From Synechococcus sp. WH 8101 (GTDB lineage: Bacteria > Cyanobacteriota > Cyanobacteriia > PCC-6307 > Cyanobiaceae): a DNA stretch of 64,000 nucleotides. The stretch lies in contig NZ_CP035914.1 of assembly GCF_004209775.1 (NCBI RefSeq), positions 1 through 64,000 on the forward strand, in the 5' to 3' direction. The notes under the pieces are model-generated. The model saw only the letters and a program-made list of their open reading frames with translations. It did no database searches and had not been told where the DNA came from. Every line of letters starts with the position of its first letter. The stretch's first letter is position 1. The position numbers were made by a program, and so were the translations under genes. Below are positions 41,436 to 49,838 of this stretch, in pieces.

Positions 41436-41669
41436 TTGACCTCCACATTGCTGAAGTCCACGCCAGCGCGTTCGCTGTCTGTGGCTGGGGCGGATCAGCG
41501 ACAGTCGCATCTCAACCAGGCACAGTCATTGTTTGCGGAAGCCCGTGCCCATGCCGATGCCGGGCGCATTGATGCCTCAGCTGCATGCATTCTCAAAGCC
41601 CTGGATCAGGAGCGGCGTGCCGGTAGCGTTGGACCACAGGTGTTGCAACTGATCAAACCGAGGTCGTAA
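41436..41669 (+). CDS. Small conserved hypothetical protein
   Basis: A 77-aa protein with a helical core (HLNQAQSLFAEARAHADAGR and CILKALDQERRAG), resembling half a TPR unit. The start is uncertain (TTG at 41436; another TTG at 41427). It lies between a hairpin and the tRNA-Gly gene. No family recognised. Confidence 0.5.
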   Translation: MTSTLLKSTPARSLSVAGADQRQSHLNQAQSLFAEARAHADAGRIDASAACILKALDQERRAGSVGPQVLQLIKPRS

Positions 41670-41709
41670 ACACGGTTGATCGCAGTTGAACACTCCTATT
41701 AATTCCGTA

Positions 41710-41781
41710 AGCGGGTGACCGGACTCGAACCGGCGACGTTCAGCTTGGGAAGCTGACATTCTACCACTGAATTACACCCGC
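41710..41781 (-). tRNA. tRNA-Gly (anticodon CCC)
   Basis: Cloverleaf drawn by hand: acceptor GCGGGTG/CACCCGC (7 bp) with discriminator U, and D-arm around TTCAGTGGTAGAA. The anticodon stem TCAGC/GCTGA encloses loop TTCCCAA, giving anticodon CCC for GGG codons. The T-arm loop is TTCGAGT. CCA is not encoded. 72 nt including the discriminator, the normal size for tRNA-Gly. Confidence 0.95.
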
Positions 41782-41825
41782 ATGAGCGGCAGTGTATGTC
41801 ACTGCCGCCGGATTTTTGGTCGCGC

Positions 41826-42977
41826 TCAGCCTTGCAGCGCTTCAGCTGCCGCCGCAACGCCGGCTCCCATGCTGCCCTTGTGCAGACCCAGCCCATGGAG
41901 TGTGGCTTCGATCGCCGAGACGGCGGTGAGCACATCGCGATCGCAGACGAAGCCGAGGTGGCCGATCCGGAACACCTGGCCCTTGAGATGGTCCTGGCCA
42001 CCGGCCAGGAGGATGTCGAAGCGATCTTTCACGGCCTTGCGCAGTTGTTCGGCGTCGAGACCTTCGGGGGCCACCGCCGTGATCGCCGGGCTGCCATGAC
42101 CTTCAGCGGCGTAAAGGCGCAGACCGATCGCTTTCATGCCGGCCTGGGCGGCGGCCCGGTGGCGGGCATGACGGGCAAAGATCGATTCCAGGCCTTCAGC
42201 CTGCATCATCTCCAGGGCCGCTTCTAGGGCGAAATAGAGGTTGACCGCCGGTGTGAATGGATTGCTGTGTTTCGCCGCCGTTTTCCGATACGGACCCAGA
42301 TCGAGATAGAACTTGGGCAGATCGGAGCGCTCGTAGGCCTGCCAGGCCCGCTCGCTCATGGCCACAAAGCTCAACCCCGGCGGCATCATGTAGCCCTTCT
42401 GCGAGCCAGAGGCCACCACATCCAGGCCCCAGGCATCCATCGGCACGTTGCTGGCCCCCAGGCTGGTGACACAGTCGGCGATGGTGAGTGCTGTGCCGTG
42501 GGCCTTCACGTGGGCGCTGATCGCCTCCAGGTCATTGATCACCCCGGTGGAGGTTTCCGAATGGGTGAGGATCACGGCGCGGATCTCTTTCTGCGTGTCT
42601 GCTTCCAGGGCGTTGCGGAAGGCCTCCGGATCGAGGGGCTGCCCCCATTCGGCCTTGATCACCTCCACGTTGAGCCCATAGGCGCGGGCCACTTTCACCC
42701 AGCGTTCCCCGAACTTGCCGTTGTCACCGCAGAGCACCCGATCACCGCGGCTGAGGGTGTTGATGATTCCCGCTTCCATCGCTGCGGTGCCGCTGCCCGT
42801 GATCACGAGCACATCGCCGCTGGTCTGATGCAGCCAACGCAACTGCTCGGTGGTGCGTTGCACCACGGCCTGGAACTCACCGCTGCGGTGTCCGATCGGA
42901 TGCCGGCCCATCGCCTTGAGCACCGTCTCGGGCACCGGGGTCGGCCCGGGGATCATCAGGGTGAGCTTGTCCTGCAC
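41826..42977 (-). CDS. Class V aminotransferase (alanine/serine-glyoxylate type)
   Basis: PLP enzyme of the alanine-glyoxylate/serine-glyoxylate aminotransferase group, 383 aa. In cyanobacteria it probably converts glyoxylate to glycine in photorespiration. The PLP-lysine is in GSQKGYMMPPGLSF, and the substrate segments are MIPGPTPVPETVL and IGHRSGEFQAVV. The GTG at 42977 (MQDKLTLMIPGP) matches family length; an upstream start at 43043 would add 22 unconserved residues. Divergent from cbiD. Confidence 0.9.
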   Translation of the reverse strand: MQDKLTLMIPGPTPVPETVLKAMGRHPIGHRSGEFQAVVQRTTEQLRWLHQTSGDVLVITGSGTAAMEAGIINTLSRGDRVLCGDNGKFGERWVKVARAYGLNVEVIKAEWGQPLDPEAFRNALEADTQKEIRAVILTHSETSTGVINDLEAISAHVKAHGTALTIADCVTSLGASNVPMDAWGLDVVASGSQKGYMMPPGLSFVAMSERAWQAYERSDLPKFYLDLGPYRKTAAKHSNPFTPAVNLYFALEAALEMMQAEGLESIFARHARHRAAAQAGMKAIGLRLYAAEGHGSPAITAVAPEGLDAEQLRKAVKDRFDILLAGGQDHLKGQVFRIGHLGFVCDRDVLTAVSAIEATLHGLGLHKGSMGAGVAAAAEALQG

Positions 42978-43045
42978 GGGCCTCGGATCGGGAATCGGAC
43001 ATTGTAAAAAATGACCACAGGCCTCCTGTTGCAACGCGAACACCC

Positions 43046-44209
43046 ATGGCCGAGGCCCCCCGCATGGATTCGTCTGGTCTGACCCTCCCGGTGTGGGTGG
43101 CGGCAGCGGCGCGGGCTGCTCTTCAGTGCCTGCTGGGGATGCCGGTAGAGGAGACGCAGGTGTTGACGCTGCCCGATCGCAGCGAGCCCCTGCGCGTGCC
43201 GGTGCAGTCGGTCGCTCCCCTCGCCCAGGGTGAGCAGGCTCTGGCGATCAGTCTGTGTGATCCCGGTCAGGGGCTTGACCTGACCCGTGGGCTGGAGATC
43301 TGGGTGCGGCTCTGTTGGCGACTGCCGGCGCCGATCGAAACGGAGGGCGACGACTGGTTGGAGCTGGTGGCCGGGGAAGGGGTGGGGCGGATGGAGGCCG
43401 ATCAGCGGCTCTGCATCTCCTCCTTCGCGCGCCAGTTACTGCAACGGAATCTGCAGCCGTTGTTGCCCCGGGGCCGCGCCCTCAGGCTCGAGGTGATCCT
43501 GCCGGCCGGCCGGGCCCTGGCGGAGCGCACCAGCAATGCCGCCTTCGGGGTGGTGGATGGACTGGCCCTGATCGGCACCCAGGCCGAGGTGCAGGCCAGC
43601 GCCTCACCCGACCAGCTCAAGGCGACGCTCGAGCAACTGACGCAACTCACCCGGGCTGCCGCTTTTGAGGGCGCTCTGGTGGTGGTGATCGGCGAAAACG
43701 GTCTCGATCTTGCCCGCAGCAGCGGTCTGGCCGATCGGCTGCCCGTGCTCAAGGTGGGCAATTGGATCGGTCCGGTGTTGGTGGCGGCGGCGGAAGCGGG
43801 CGTTCAGGAGTTGTTGTTGCTCGGGTATCACGGCAAGTTGATCAAACTGGCCGGTGGGATCTTCCACACCCATCACCACCTGGCCGATGGCCGCCTCGAG
43901 GTGTTAGTTGCCCTGGCGGTGCGTGAGGGCTGGGCCTCGGAACGGCTGCAGCCCCTGCTCCAACTCCCATCACTGGAGGCGGCTCTCCTGGCCTTGTCGG
44001 AGTGCGATCCCGAGGCGGCCGGCGCTTTGTGGCAGGCGATCGCGGCCGCAGTGGAGCAGCGCAGCCGCACCTACCTGGAGCGCTATGGCCGTTGGCCGCT
44101 CCGGATCGGCGCCGCCCTGTTCGATCGTTCCCGTTGCCTGCGCTGGGCCGGGCCCGAGGGCCTGCGCCTACTGAACCGTTGGGGCAGCGGTTTGCAGAGG
44201 CCGATCTGA
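43046..44209 (+). CDS. cbiD: Cobalt-precorrin-5B C(1)-methyltransferase
   Basis: Anaerobic-route cobalamin synthesis: methylates C1 of cobalt-precorrin-5B. The 387-aa protein has ARAALQCLLG near the N-terminus, RTSNAAFGVVDGLALIGT, and LLGYHGKLIKLAGGIFHTH, all typical of CbiD. In picocyanobacteria it makes pseudocobalamin. guaA follows 56 nt downstream on the same strand. Confidence 0.93.
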   Translation: MAEAPRMDSSGLTLPVWVAAAARAALQCLLGMPVEETQVLTLPDRSEPLRVPVQSVAPLAQGEQALAISLCDPGQGLDLTRGLEIWVRLCWRLPAPIETEGDDWLELVAGEGVGRMEADQRLCISSFARQLLQRNLQPLLPRGRALRLEVILPAGRALAERTSNAAFGVVDGLALIGTQAEVQASASPDQLKATLEQLTQLTRAAAFEGALVVVIGENGLDLARSSGLADRLPVLKVGNWIGPVLVAAAEAGVQELLLLGYHGKLIKLAGGIFHTHHHLADGRLEVLVALAVREGWASERLQPLLQLPSLEAALLALSECDPEAAGALWQAIAAAVEQRSRTYLERYGRWPLRIGAALFDRSRCLRWAGPEGLRLLNRWGSGLQRPI

Positions 44210-44265
44210 GCCCTTCATTACGCTGAAGATCACGACGGTCGTCCTGATTCGACCCACCTGCCGAG

Positions 44266-45852
44266 ATGTCCTCAACCCAGTCCGATGGCCAGCGCAAGCC
44301 GGCCATCGTCATTCTTGATTTCGGTTCCCAATACTCCGAGCTGATTGCTCGGCGCGTGCGTGAAACCGAGGTGTATTCGGTGGTGTTGGGCTACAGCACC
44401 TCCGCCGAAGAGCTTCGCGAGTTGGCGCCAAAGGGAATCATTCTCAGCGGGGGCCCCAGTTCGGTGTACGCGGAGGGAGCTCCCCTCTGTGATCCGGCGC
44501 TCTGGAGCCTGGGGGTCCCGGTGCTCGGCGTCTGTTACGGCATGCAGCTGATGGTGCAGCAGCTGGGGGGCCGCGTCGAGGCGGCCACCGGCAAGGCGGA
44601 ATACGGCAAGGCCCCTCTGGTGGTGGACGACCCCACCGACCTGCTCACGAATGTGGACGACGGCTCGACGATGTGGATGAGCCACGGTGATTCCGTTGAG
44701 GCGTTGCCGGAAGGCTTCGTGGGCCTCGCTCACACGGCCAACACGCCGATGGCGGCTGTGGCCGACCATCAACGCCGGCTTTACGGCGTGCAGTTTCACC
44801 CCGAAGTGGTCCATTCCACCTGCGGGATGGCCCTGATCCGCAACTTCGTGTATCACATCTGCGGTTGTGAACCCGACTGGACCACGGCGGCCTTCATTGA
44901 AGAGGCCGTGAGGCTGGTGCGGGAGCAGGTGGGTGAGAAGCGCGTGCTGCTGGCCCTATCGGGTGGTGTGGACTCCTCCACGTTGGCCTTTCTGCTCAAG
45001 AAAGCGATCGGCGATCAGCTCACCTGCATGTTCATCGATCAGGGATTCATGCGAAAGGGGGAGCCCGAGTTCCTCATGGATTTCTTCGATCGCAAGTTCA
45101 ACATTCATGTGGAGTACATCAACGCGCGCAAGCGTTTTCTCGACAAACTCGCCGGCATCACCGATCCTGAGGAGAAGCGCAAGATCATCGGCACGGAGTT
45201 CATCCGGGTGTTCGAGGAGGAGAGCAAGCGCCTTGGCCCCTTCGATTACCTCGCCCAGGGCACCCTGTATCCGGATGTGATTGAGAGTGCCGGCACCAAC
45301 ATTGATCCCAAGACCGGCGAACGGGTGGCCGTGAAGATCAAGAGCCACCACAACGTGGGCGGTTTGCCGAAGGATCTGCAGTTCAAGTTGGTGGAGCCGC
45401 TGCGCAAGCTGTTCAAAGATGAGGTGCGCAAGGTGGGCCGCAGCCTCGGTCTGCCGGAGGAGATCGTGCGTCGCCATCCCTTCCCCGGACCGGGCCTGGC
45501 CATCCGCATCCTCGGTGAGGTCACCGATGAGAAGCTCGACTGCCTGCGCGATGCCGATCTGATCGTGCGTGAGGAGATCAAGGAGGCTGGCCTTTATCAC
45601 GAGATCTGGCAGGCCTTTGCCGTCTTGCTGCCCGTCCGCTCCGTGGGTGTGATGGGCGATAAGCGCACCTATGCCTGGCCGATTGTGTTGCGTTGCGTAT
45701 CGAGCGAAGACGGCATGACCGCGGATTGGTCGCGTCTGCCGCCGGAGCTGATGGAGCGGATCTCCAACCGGATCGTCAATGAGGTGAAGGGGGTGAACCG
45801 GGTGGTGCTCGACATCACCAGCAAGCCACCCGGAACAATCGAGTGGGAGTAG
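44266..45852 (+). CDS. guaA: GMP synthase (glutamine-hydrolysing)
   Basis: Converts XMP to GMP. The 528-aa protein has the class I amidotransferase nucleophile in GVCYGMQL with partner HPE, the ATP-pyrophosphatase loop [14 protein letters not shown], and a dimerisation domain ending GTIEWE. Complete. Its last 15 nt (including the stop) are the left attachment repeat of the island inserted downstream, so the last codons may have been supplied by the element. Confidence 0.97.
   Translation: MSSTQSDGQRKPAIVILDFGSQYSELIARRVRETEVYSVVLGYSTSAEELRELAPKGIILSGGPSSVYAEGAPLCDPALWSLGVPVLGVCYGMQLMVQQLGGRVEAATGKAEYGKAPLVVDDPTDLLTNVDDGSTMWMSHGDSVEALPEGFVGLAHTANTPMAAVADHQRRLYGVQFHPEVVHSTCGMALIRNFVYHICGCEPDWTTAAFIEEAVRLVREQVGEKRVLLALSGGVDSSTLAFLLKKAIGDQLTCMFIDQGFMRKGEPEFLMDFFDRKFNIHVEYINARKRFLDKLAGITDPEEKRKIIGTEFIRVFEEESKRLGPFDYLAQGTLYPDVIESAGTNIDPKTGERVAVKIKSHHNVGGLPKDLQFKLVEPLRKLFKDEVRKVGRSLGLPEEIVRRHPFPGPGLAIRILGEVTDEKLDCLRDADLIVREEIKEAGLYHEIWQAFAVLLPVRSVGVMGDKRTYAWPIVLRCVSSEDGMTADWSRLPPELMERISNRIVNEVKGVNRVVLDITSKPPGTIEWE
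45838..45852 (+). repeat. Left attachment repeat (attL)
   Basis: ATCGAGTGGGAGTAG, the end of guaA (codons I-E-W-E-stop). It matches 54949-54963 at 14 of 15 positions; the one difference (GAG/GAA) is synonymous, so either copy gives an intact guaA end. Confidence 0.8.
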
Positions 45853-45890
45853 TTCAGGGGGTCTAATCCCTTACTACAACTACCTGTAGG

Positions 45891-45971
45891 GGGTTTCACC
45901 TGCGTTTCACCCCGTGTTTGGGGTGACTGGGGACAAGGGGTTTGGAAGGTCGGTTTCACCCGAGTTTCACC
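45891..45971 (+). repeat. Left-end paired GTTTCACC motifs
   Basis: Two pairs of GTTTCACC: 45893 with 45904, and 45953 with 45964. Members of each pair are exactly 11 bp apart and the pairs 60 bp apart, all in the same orientation. The first pair lies in a 22-bp stretch repeated perfectly at 54744-54765. These resemble arm-type binding sites of a tyrosine recombinase. The rest of the 282-nt gap before the integrase holds the GTAGAGA control region. Confidence 0.75.
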
Positions 45972-46044
45972 CAATGCCCTGTCTCCGTCTCTACAGAGAT
46001 GTCGTCCAACTCTGGTTTTCTCTACGGGTGTGTCTCTACGACGT

Positions 46045-46119
46045 GTAGAGAATTCGTAGAGAACAAGTCCCTTCCTAAACAGCACTTTTCTACGACACAA
46101 CGTAGAGAAAACGTAGGAA
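46045..46119 (+). promoter_or_regulatory. Control module upstream of the integrase gene (GTAGAGA repeats)
   Basis: Four GTAGAGA-type half-sites: 46045, 46056, 46102 and a degenerate one at 46113. They form two pairs with 11-bp spacing, 57 bp apart. An inverted TTCTACG arm faces the third site. The interval 46081-46110 is 29/30 identical to 48561-48590. It ends 16 nt before the integrase start, so it probably covers its promoter and operator. Confidence 0.65.
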
Positions 46120-46134
46120 AATACCTATGTCGTC

Positions 46135-47532
46135 ATGGAAGGGAGAACTGAAGTGGGAAGCAGAGGAAACAATCAGACCTCCTATGCCCTGTATGAGGAA
46201 CTGATGCACCTACGGGTTAGTCCCGAAGCACAGGTGCCTTACCTGTACAAACGAAGGGACAAGCAGGTGCATCTCCCTGTTGAGGAACGCACCTATCAAC
46301 TCCGCATCCCTGTCCCCAACACCAAAGGTCTTAGGAAGTCTCTGAGGACCTCTGACAGGTCTGCTGCCATAGAGAAAGCAGCAGAGGAGGTTCTGGAACT
46401 CAAGTACGTTCTGAAGAACGGAGGGAGTGTCCTGCCTTTGTCTGTGGAGGACCTGGTGGAAAAGTTTCTCCAGACCAAACGTGCCCTCATACGTGGGGAA
46501 TGGGAGGGGAAGGAAGACGCAGGACGCAGAAGCATCACCAAGGAGAGGTATGCCCTGATTGCAGGGAAACTGCGGAACTACTTGGTTCCGTTCCTTGGTG
46601 CCAAGTCAGATGCCCGCAGCATTCCCTATGCCAAGTGGAAAGAGTGGCAGACGTGGAGGGTTGAGAGCAGGCACACCCGCACTGGTGGAAGGCCAAAAGC
46701 AATCACCCTCCAAAACGAGATGGGAATGATTAGGGAGTGCTGGAAATGGGGGATGGAGAACTCCCATCTGCCCCTCTCTCCAAAACTCCCCTTCCAGGAC
46801 GAGAACCTGGTGACTGACGACAAGGTGAGGAGGGACACCTGGGAACCCGATGAGTGGAAACCCTTTAGACGTCGTCTCCGTGAGTGGTTGAAAGAGCAGC
46901 AGCAACTACCCCAGGAGGAGTTCTGGGATGCCTGGGTTGCCTATCAGATGGTGTTTTTCCTTGCCAACTGCGGGATGCGTGTTGGGGAACTCGTGAAGGT
47001 CAAGAGGAAGGACCTTACGTTTTTTCAACGCAACGTTGGGAAGAATGGAGAGGACGAAACGATGCTTTGCTGCCTCGTTCAGGTTCATAAGTCCAATAAA
47101 ACGGGTGCCCGTGAGGTGAATGCGATGGGTGGTCTCTTTGCCCGTCGTGTCTGGGATAAGTCACAGCATCGTTCTATGGATGATTTTCTGTTCTGCCATT
47201 TGGATGGAACCCCATTCACTACCAAGCAGTTCAGAACTCAGTTCCGAAGGATGATTGCTTTCACAAAGGAGGAAGAGAGGACTGGCAAGCACCTGGTTCC
47301 ATACGCACTAAGACACTTTTATGCATCCATCCGTTTGCAGAACGGCACGTCTCGTTCTGCACTTTGTGAAAATATGGGATGTACAGAACCTTATCTGCGG
47401 AAGCACTATTCCCACTACCTCAACCGACTTGCGACTGCTGACCTAATGAGGATGAATAAGGATATTGGTCTTGGTGGAAAGGTTATTCCTGAAGGAGAAG
47501 ATTTCCTCGTTCCTGATGTGATGCTTGATTAG
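46135..47532 (+). CDS. Tyrosine recombinase (phage-type integrase)
   Basis: A 465-aa integrase that probably moves the island. The N-terminal part (about 40-200) is an arm- and core-binding region; the catalytic domain follows. Arg I is in NCGMRVGELVKVKRKDL. Box II is YALRHFYASIRL (Tyr in place of the usual first His). The likely nucleophile is the Tyr in LRKHYSHYL. It lies beside attL and reads inward. Codon use is less GC-rich than in the host genes. Its stop overlaps the convergent 318-aa gene by 4 nt. Confidence 0.9.
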   Translation: MEGRTEVGSRGNNQTSYALYEELMHLRVSPEAQVPYLYKRRDKQVHLPVEERTYQLRIPVPNTKGLRKSLRTSDRSAAIEKAAEEVLELKYVLKNGGSVLPLSVEDLVEKFLQTKRALIRGEWEGKEDAGRRSITKERYALIAGKLRNYLVPFLGAKSDARSIPYAKWKEWQTWRVESRHTRTGGRPKAITLQNEMGMIRECWKWGMENSHLPLSPKLPFQDENLVTDDKVRRDTWEPDEWKPFRRRLREWLKEQQQLPQEEFWDAWVAYQMVFFLANCGMRVGELVKVKRKDLTFFQRNVGKNGEDETMLCCLVQVHKSNKTGAREVNAMGGLFARRVWDKSQHRSMDDFLFCHLDGTPFTTKQFRTQFRRMIAFTKEEERTGKHLVPYALRHFYASIRLQNGTSRSALCENMGCTEPYLRKHYSHYLNRLATADLMRMNKDIGLGGKVIPEGEDFLVPDVMLD

Positions 47533-48485
47533 AGTAGACCACTTCTTTTGAGGATGGTGTTATTCCAGATTGCCAACTCTTTTCTTTTGCCTAATACCTC
47601 TTCTAAACGCAACTTGTAGTTGTATCGTTGTGCTCTGTCTTCTATGCTTGCCATTAGATATTGCACTTTGGAGACGTATGCCTGTCCGTGTGTCTCCCAG
47701 AACTTGTCTCTGCCTCCATCTGTCTTGATGAGGAACCCTGTGAATTGACGTAGGGGTGTGTCTCGCACCTCATCAATGGTCTTGAGGTTGAACTGCTTCT
47801 TCACGTCCTCAGGAAGTTGCAAGAACCACTTGTGCGTGAGTTCTCCTTCCAGGACTTCTCTCCAGAAGGCAGCACGTTTGCGTCTCTCCTCTTCTCTCAG
47901 AGATGCAATGCCTGCTGTGGTTGCTTGCCTCAGGACCACTCCGTGCTCCTGACACACCCTTCTGAGTGCCTCCTCGAGTGCCTTGGATGCCTTCCCTGCC
48001 AGAGGTGTCTCTTCGGGTCTGAAGACACTCCAGAGGTGTTCTTGCTTGGCACCCCAACGACCTTTGTCCCCATCTGTTGCTGCAAGTGCAGGGAACCTGA
48101 CTTGCTTGGCATATGCCCTTGCTGCACTGACGGAAGTAGCAGGAGTGATGCTCTTGCTTCTGATGCCCGTGACCAGTTCCGCAGGGGTAAGGGAGCAGAG
48201 GACGTGGATGGTTGAGTAAGAGGCAGGGAGACCCTTAACCACGTCTCTACGTTCCTTGTCGGTCAGTTGCTTCAGGGTCTTGCCGATGACCCGCAACTTG
48301 GAGAACACCTTGTCGTTGATGCCTGTCTCCTCCCTGAAGAGGGAGAACGTTGGTCTCTTCAGACGTGTTGCTGTTGCATCTATCCCCAGGCACAGGGTCA
48401 CGATTTGCTCTGGGGTGCCTGTGTATGGGTTCTCTTCTGCCAGTCGCACGAAGGTGGCAAAACCTTTCTCCAGTTGGTCTGACAC
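47529..48485 (-). CDS. Orphan 318-aa island protein, possible DNA-binding regulator
   Basis: No family recognised. Residues about 50-125 are rich in short helices, including FREETGINDKVFSKLRVIG and LPASYSTIHVLCSLTPAELV. They loosely resemble ParB/KorB-type helix-turn-helix regions. The C-terminal half is Lys/Arg/Glu-rich and helical. It starts with GTG, 40 nt from the GTAGAGA module at 48525 and divergent from the small genes there. That makes it a candidate regulator of that module, which is inference. Confidence 0.7.
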   Translation of the reverse strand: MSDQLEKGFATFVRLAEENPYTGTPEQIVTLCLGIDATATRLKRPTFSLFREETGINDKVFSKLRVIGKTLKQLTDKERRDVVKGLPASYSTIHVLCSLTPAELVTGIRSKSITPATSVSAARAYAKQVRFPALAATDGDKGRWGAKQEHLWSVFRPEETPLAGKASKALEEALRRVCQEHGVVLRQATTAGIASLREEERRKRAAFWREVLEGELTHKWFLQLPEDVKKQFNLKTIDEVRDTPLRQFTGFLIKTDGGRDKFWETHGQAYVSKVQYLMASIEDRAQRYNYKLRLEEVLGKRKELAIWNNTILKRSGLL

Positions 48486-48524
48486 GTCACCCGTCTTCCG
48501 TATGGAGACACTCTACTGCGGAAC

Positions 48525-48599
48525 GTAGAGATTTTGTAGAGAAAAGACCCAAGGACAAAGAGCACATTTCTACGACACAACGTAGAGAAATTGTGGGAT
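48525..48599 (+). promoter_or_regulatory. Second copy of the GTAGAGA control module
   Basis: Half-sites at 48525, 48536, 48582 and a degenerate one at 48593, with exactly the same 11-, 46- and 11-bp spacing as the module at 46045-46119. The inner 30 bp are nearly identical in the two copies. A TATATA sequence follows at 48600, a plausible -10 for the downstream small genes. It also lies in the leader of the divergent 318-aa gene. Confidence 0.65.
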
Positions 48600-48635
48600 T
48601 ATATAAGGGTCAAACAAAGCAAAGGAGATTTCCTT

Positions 48636-48878
48636 ATGTCTAATTCAAAAACCCTCACAATCAAGTTTGATTCTGCTCGAAGTGCTAAGTCATTCATGGA
48701 TGACATTACCGATCTGATTTACTGGAATGATCAGGAAAGGGATTCTGATGATCGTTGTTTTGAGGGTCCTGATGAGTCCAATCAAATTGGATTTTCGTGG
48801 GATGGTGATACCTTTCTCTCTGCTAATTCTGCAAGTCGGCAAATCCGTCAAGAGGTGTATGGGGTTTGTGGTTTCTGA
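48636..48878 (+). CDS. Small island protein (80 aa), unknown
   Basis: An acidic 80-aa protein (DDITDLIYWNDQERDSDDR) with no recognised family. The start at 48636 is supported by AAAGGAG about 10 nt upstream. It is the first gene after the second GTAGAGA module and TATATA box, with another small gene starting 1 nt after its stop. An acidic phage-like inhibitor or decoy role is possible but unproven. Confidence 0.65.
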   Translation: MSNSKTLTIKFDSARSAKSFMDDITDLIYWNDQERDSDDRCFEGPDESNQIGFSWDGDTFLSANSASRQIRQEVYGVCGF

Positions 48879-48879
48879 A

Positions 48880-49143
48880 ATGAACTCAGCACAGGTCAAT
48901 CGCAGGATTGAGGACTACCTTCGGGACCTTGCTGATGAAGGAACCTTCCGTATGCGTAAGAAGACAGGGCATCCTGTCTGTGTTGCTTCCTATGGGGGTG
49001 AACAGAGATCTTTCACCCTTTGCTCATCCCCTGGAGGGAACTACCAGAAGTATGCGGTCTGGAACCTGAATCGGTTCGTGTCGTCTCTCCCTTTGGAGGA
49101 GGCACAAAGGTTCTCTCTACATAAGTTCTTCGAGGACCTCTGA
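48880..49143 (+). CDS. Small island protein (87 aa), unknown
   Basis: An 87-aa protein with NSAQVNRRIEDYLRDLADEG at the N-terminus and a basic middle (FRMRKKTGHPVCVASYGG). No family recognised. It begins 1 nt after the previous stop, so the two are co-translated. Its GC content is intermediate, similar to the integrase region. Confidence 0.6.
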   Translation: MNSAQVNRRIEDYLRDLADEGTFRMRKKTGHPVCVASYGGEQRSFTLCSSPGGNYQKYAVWNLNRFVSSLPLEEAQRFSLHKFFEDL

Positions 49144-49226
49144 CCCTCGTAAAACCCTGGTTTTGGGGACCAGGAGACAGAAGGTAATAACTCCCCTTTT
49201 ATTCACTTACTATTGGAGAAAATCTT

Positions 49227-49418
49227 ATGAATTACACACCAGAACAACTTGATGCGATGAAGGCAAAAACTCAATGTCTTCATAATGCTCGGAATGCCCT
49301 TAAGAAAGCACTTCGACAGGTTTTGAACTCACCCGAGCATGAACGACTTTCCAACTACTGCAAGGCAGATATCCTGTTGGACTTGGAGAACAATGGTGAA
49401 TATAACCCTCTCGGGTGA
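49227..49418 (+). CDS. Small island protein (63 aa), unknown
   Basis: A 63-aa helical protein (LHNARNALKKALRQVLNSPE) ending NYCKADILLDLENNGEYNPLG. GGAG lies about 9 nt before the ATG. A terminator follows at 49464. A decayed copy of its C-terminal half appears at about 49730-49820. Unknown function. Confidence 0.6.
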   Translation: MNYTPEQLDAMKAKTQCLHNARNALKKALRQVLNSPEHERLSNYCKADILLDLENNGEYNPLG

Positions 49419-49463
49419 TTGATCTAATAGGGGATCAGATAATACCTCCTCCTTGATTGCTTG

Positions 49464-49501
49464 ACCCCCTGGGAACTCAAAAATCCTGGGGGATTTTTTT
49501 A
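49464..49501 (+). terminator. Rho-independent terminator
   Basis: Stem CCCCC-T-GG pairing with CC-T-GGGGG (one T-T mismatch), followed by seven T residues. It closes the rightward small-gene cluster of the island. Confidence 0.8.
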
Positions 49502-49717
49502 GACATATGGATTTTTAGTTCGTTTGAGGATGCATACTTTTGTAGCACTAAAGGCCCCATTGATTTTTATCGTATTATCTGCCATGTCACGAATACCTTC
49601 ATTCGTGTACATAGTTTACAGGTAAAGACAAATTTAAAAAGATTGAAGTTCCAGAAAATGGTGCAAAAATGAAAATTCTCTTATGCACTCGAACTATGAT
49701 CCTAGGATGTAAGTCAA

Positions 49718-49825
49718 ATGGGACTAATAAAAGTTGGCAAATTGCTAAAGCATAAGCAACTGAACAATTTCACAAAGACAGAAGTGCTCCTGGATCTTCA
49801 AAGCAATGAGAAATCATTTGTTTCC
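49718..49825 (+). pseudogene. Decayed paralogue of the 63-aa island gene
   Basis: The frame reads HKQLNNFTKTEVLLDLQSNE, which aligns with HERLSNYCKADILLDLENNG of the 63-aa protein (identical or similar at most positions). The homologous N-terminal part is missing and the frame continues into unrelated sequence antisense to the lipoprotein gene. The stretch from 49502 to 49717 is AT-rich with nothing recognisable. Confidence 0.4.
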
Positions 49826-49838
49826 TCTGCGATGCAAT

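Noticed and set aside
41710-41781. tRNA-Gly as an integration site for a nearby element
   Set aside because: No repeated tRNA 3' end or integrase is found near it; flanking genes look like ordinary chromosome.
49457-49672. A 71-codon frame in the AT-rich island core
   Set aside because: It begins inside and runs through a clear rho-independent terminator, has no Shine-Dalgarno sequence and no recognisable protein pattern.
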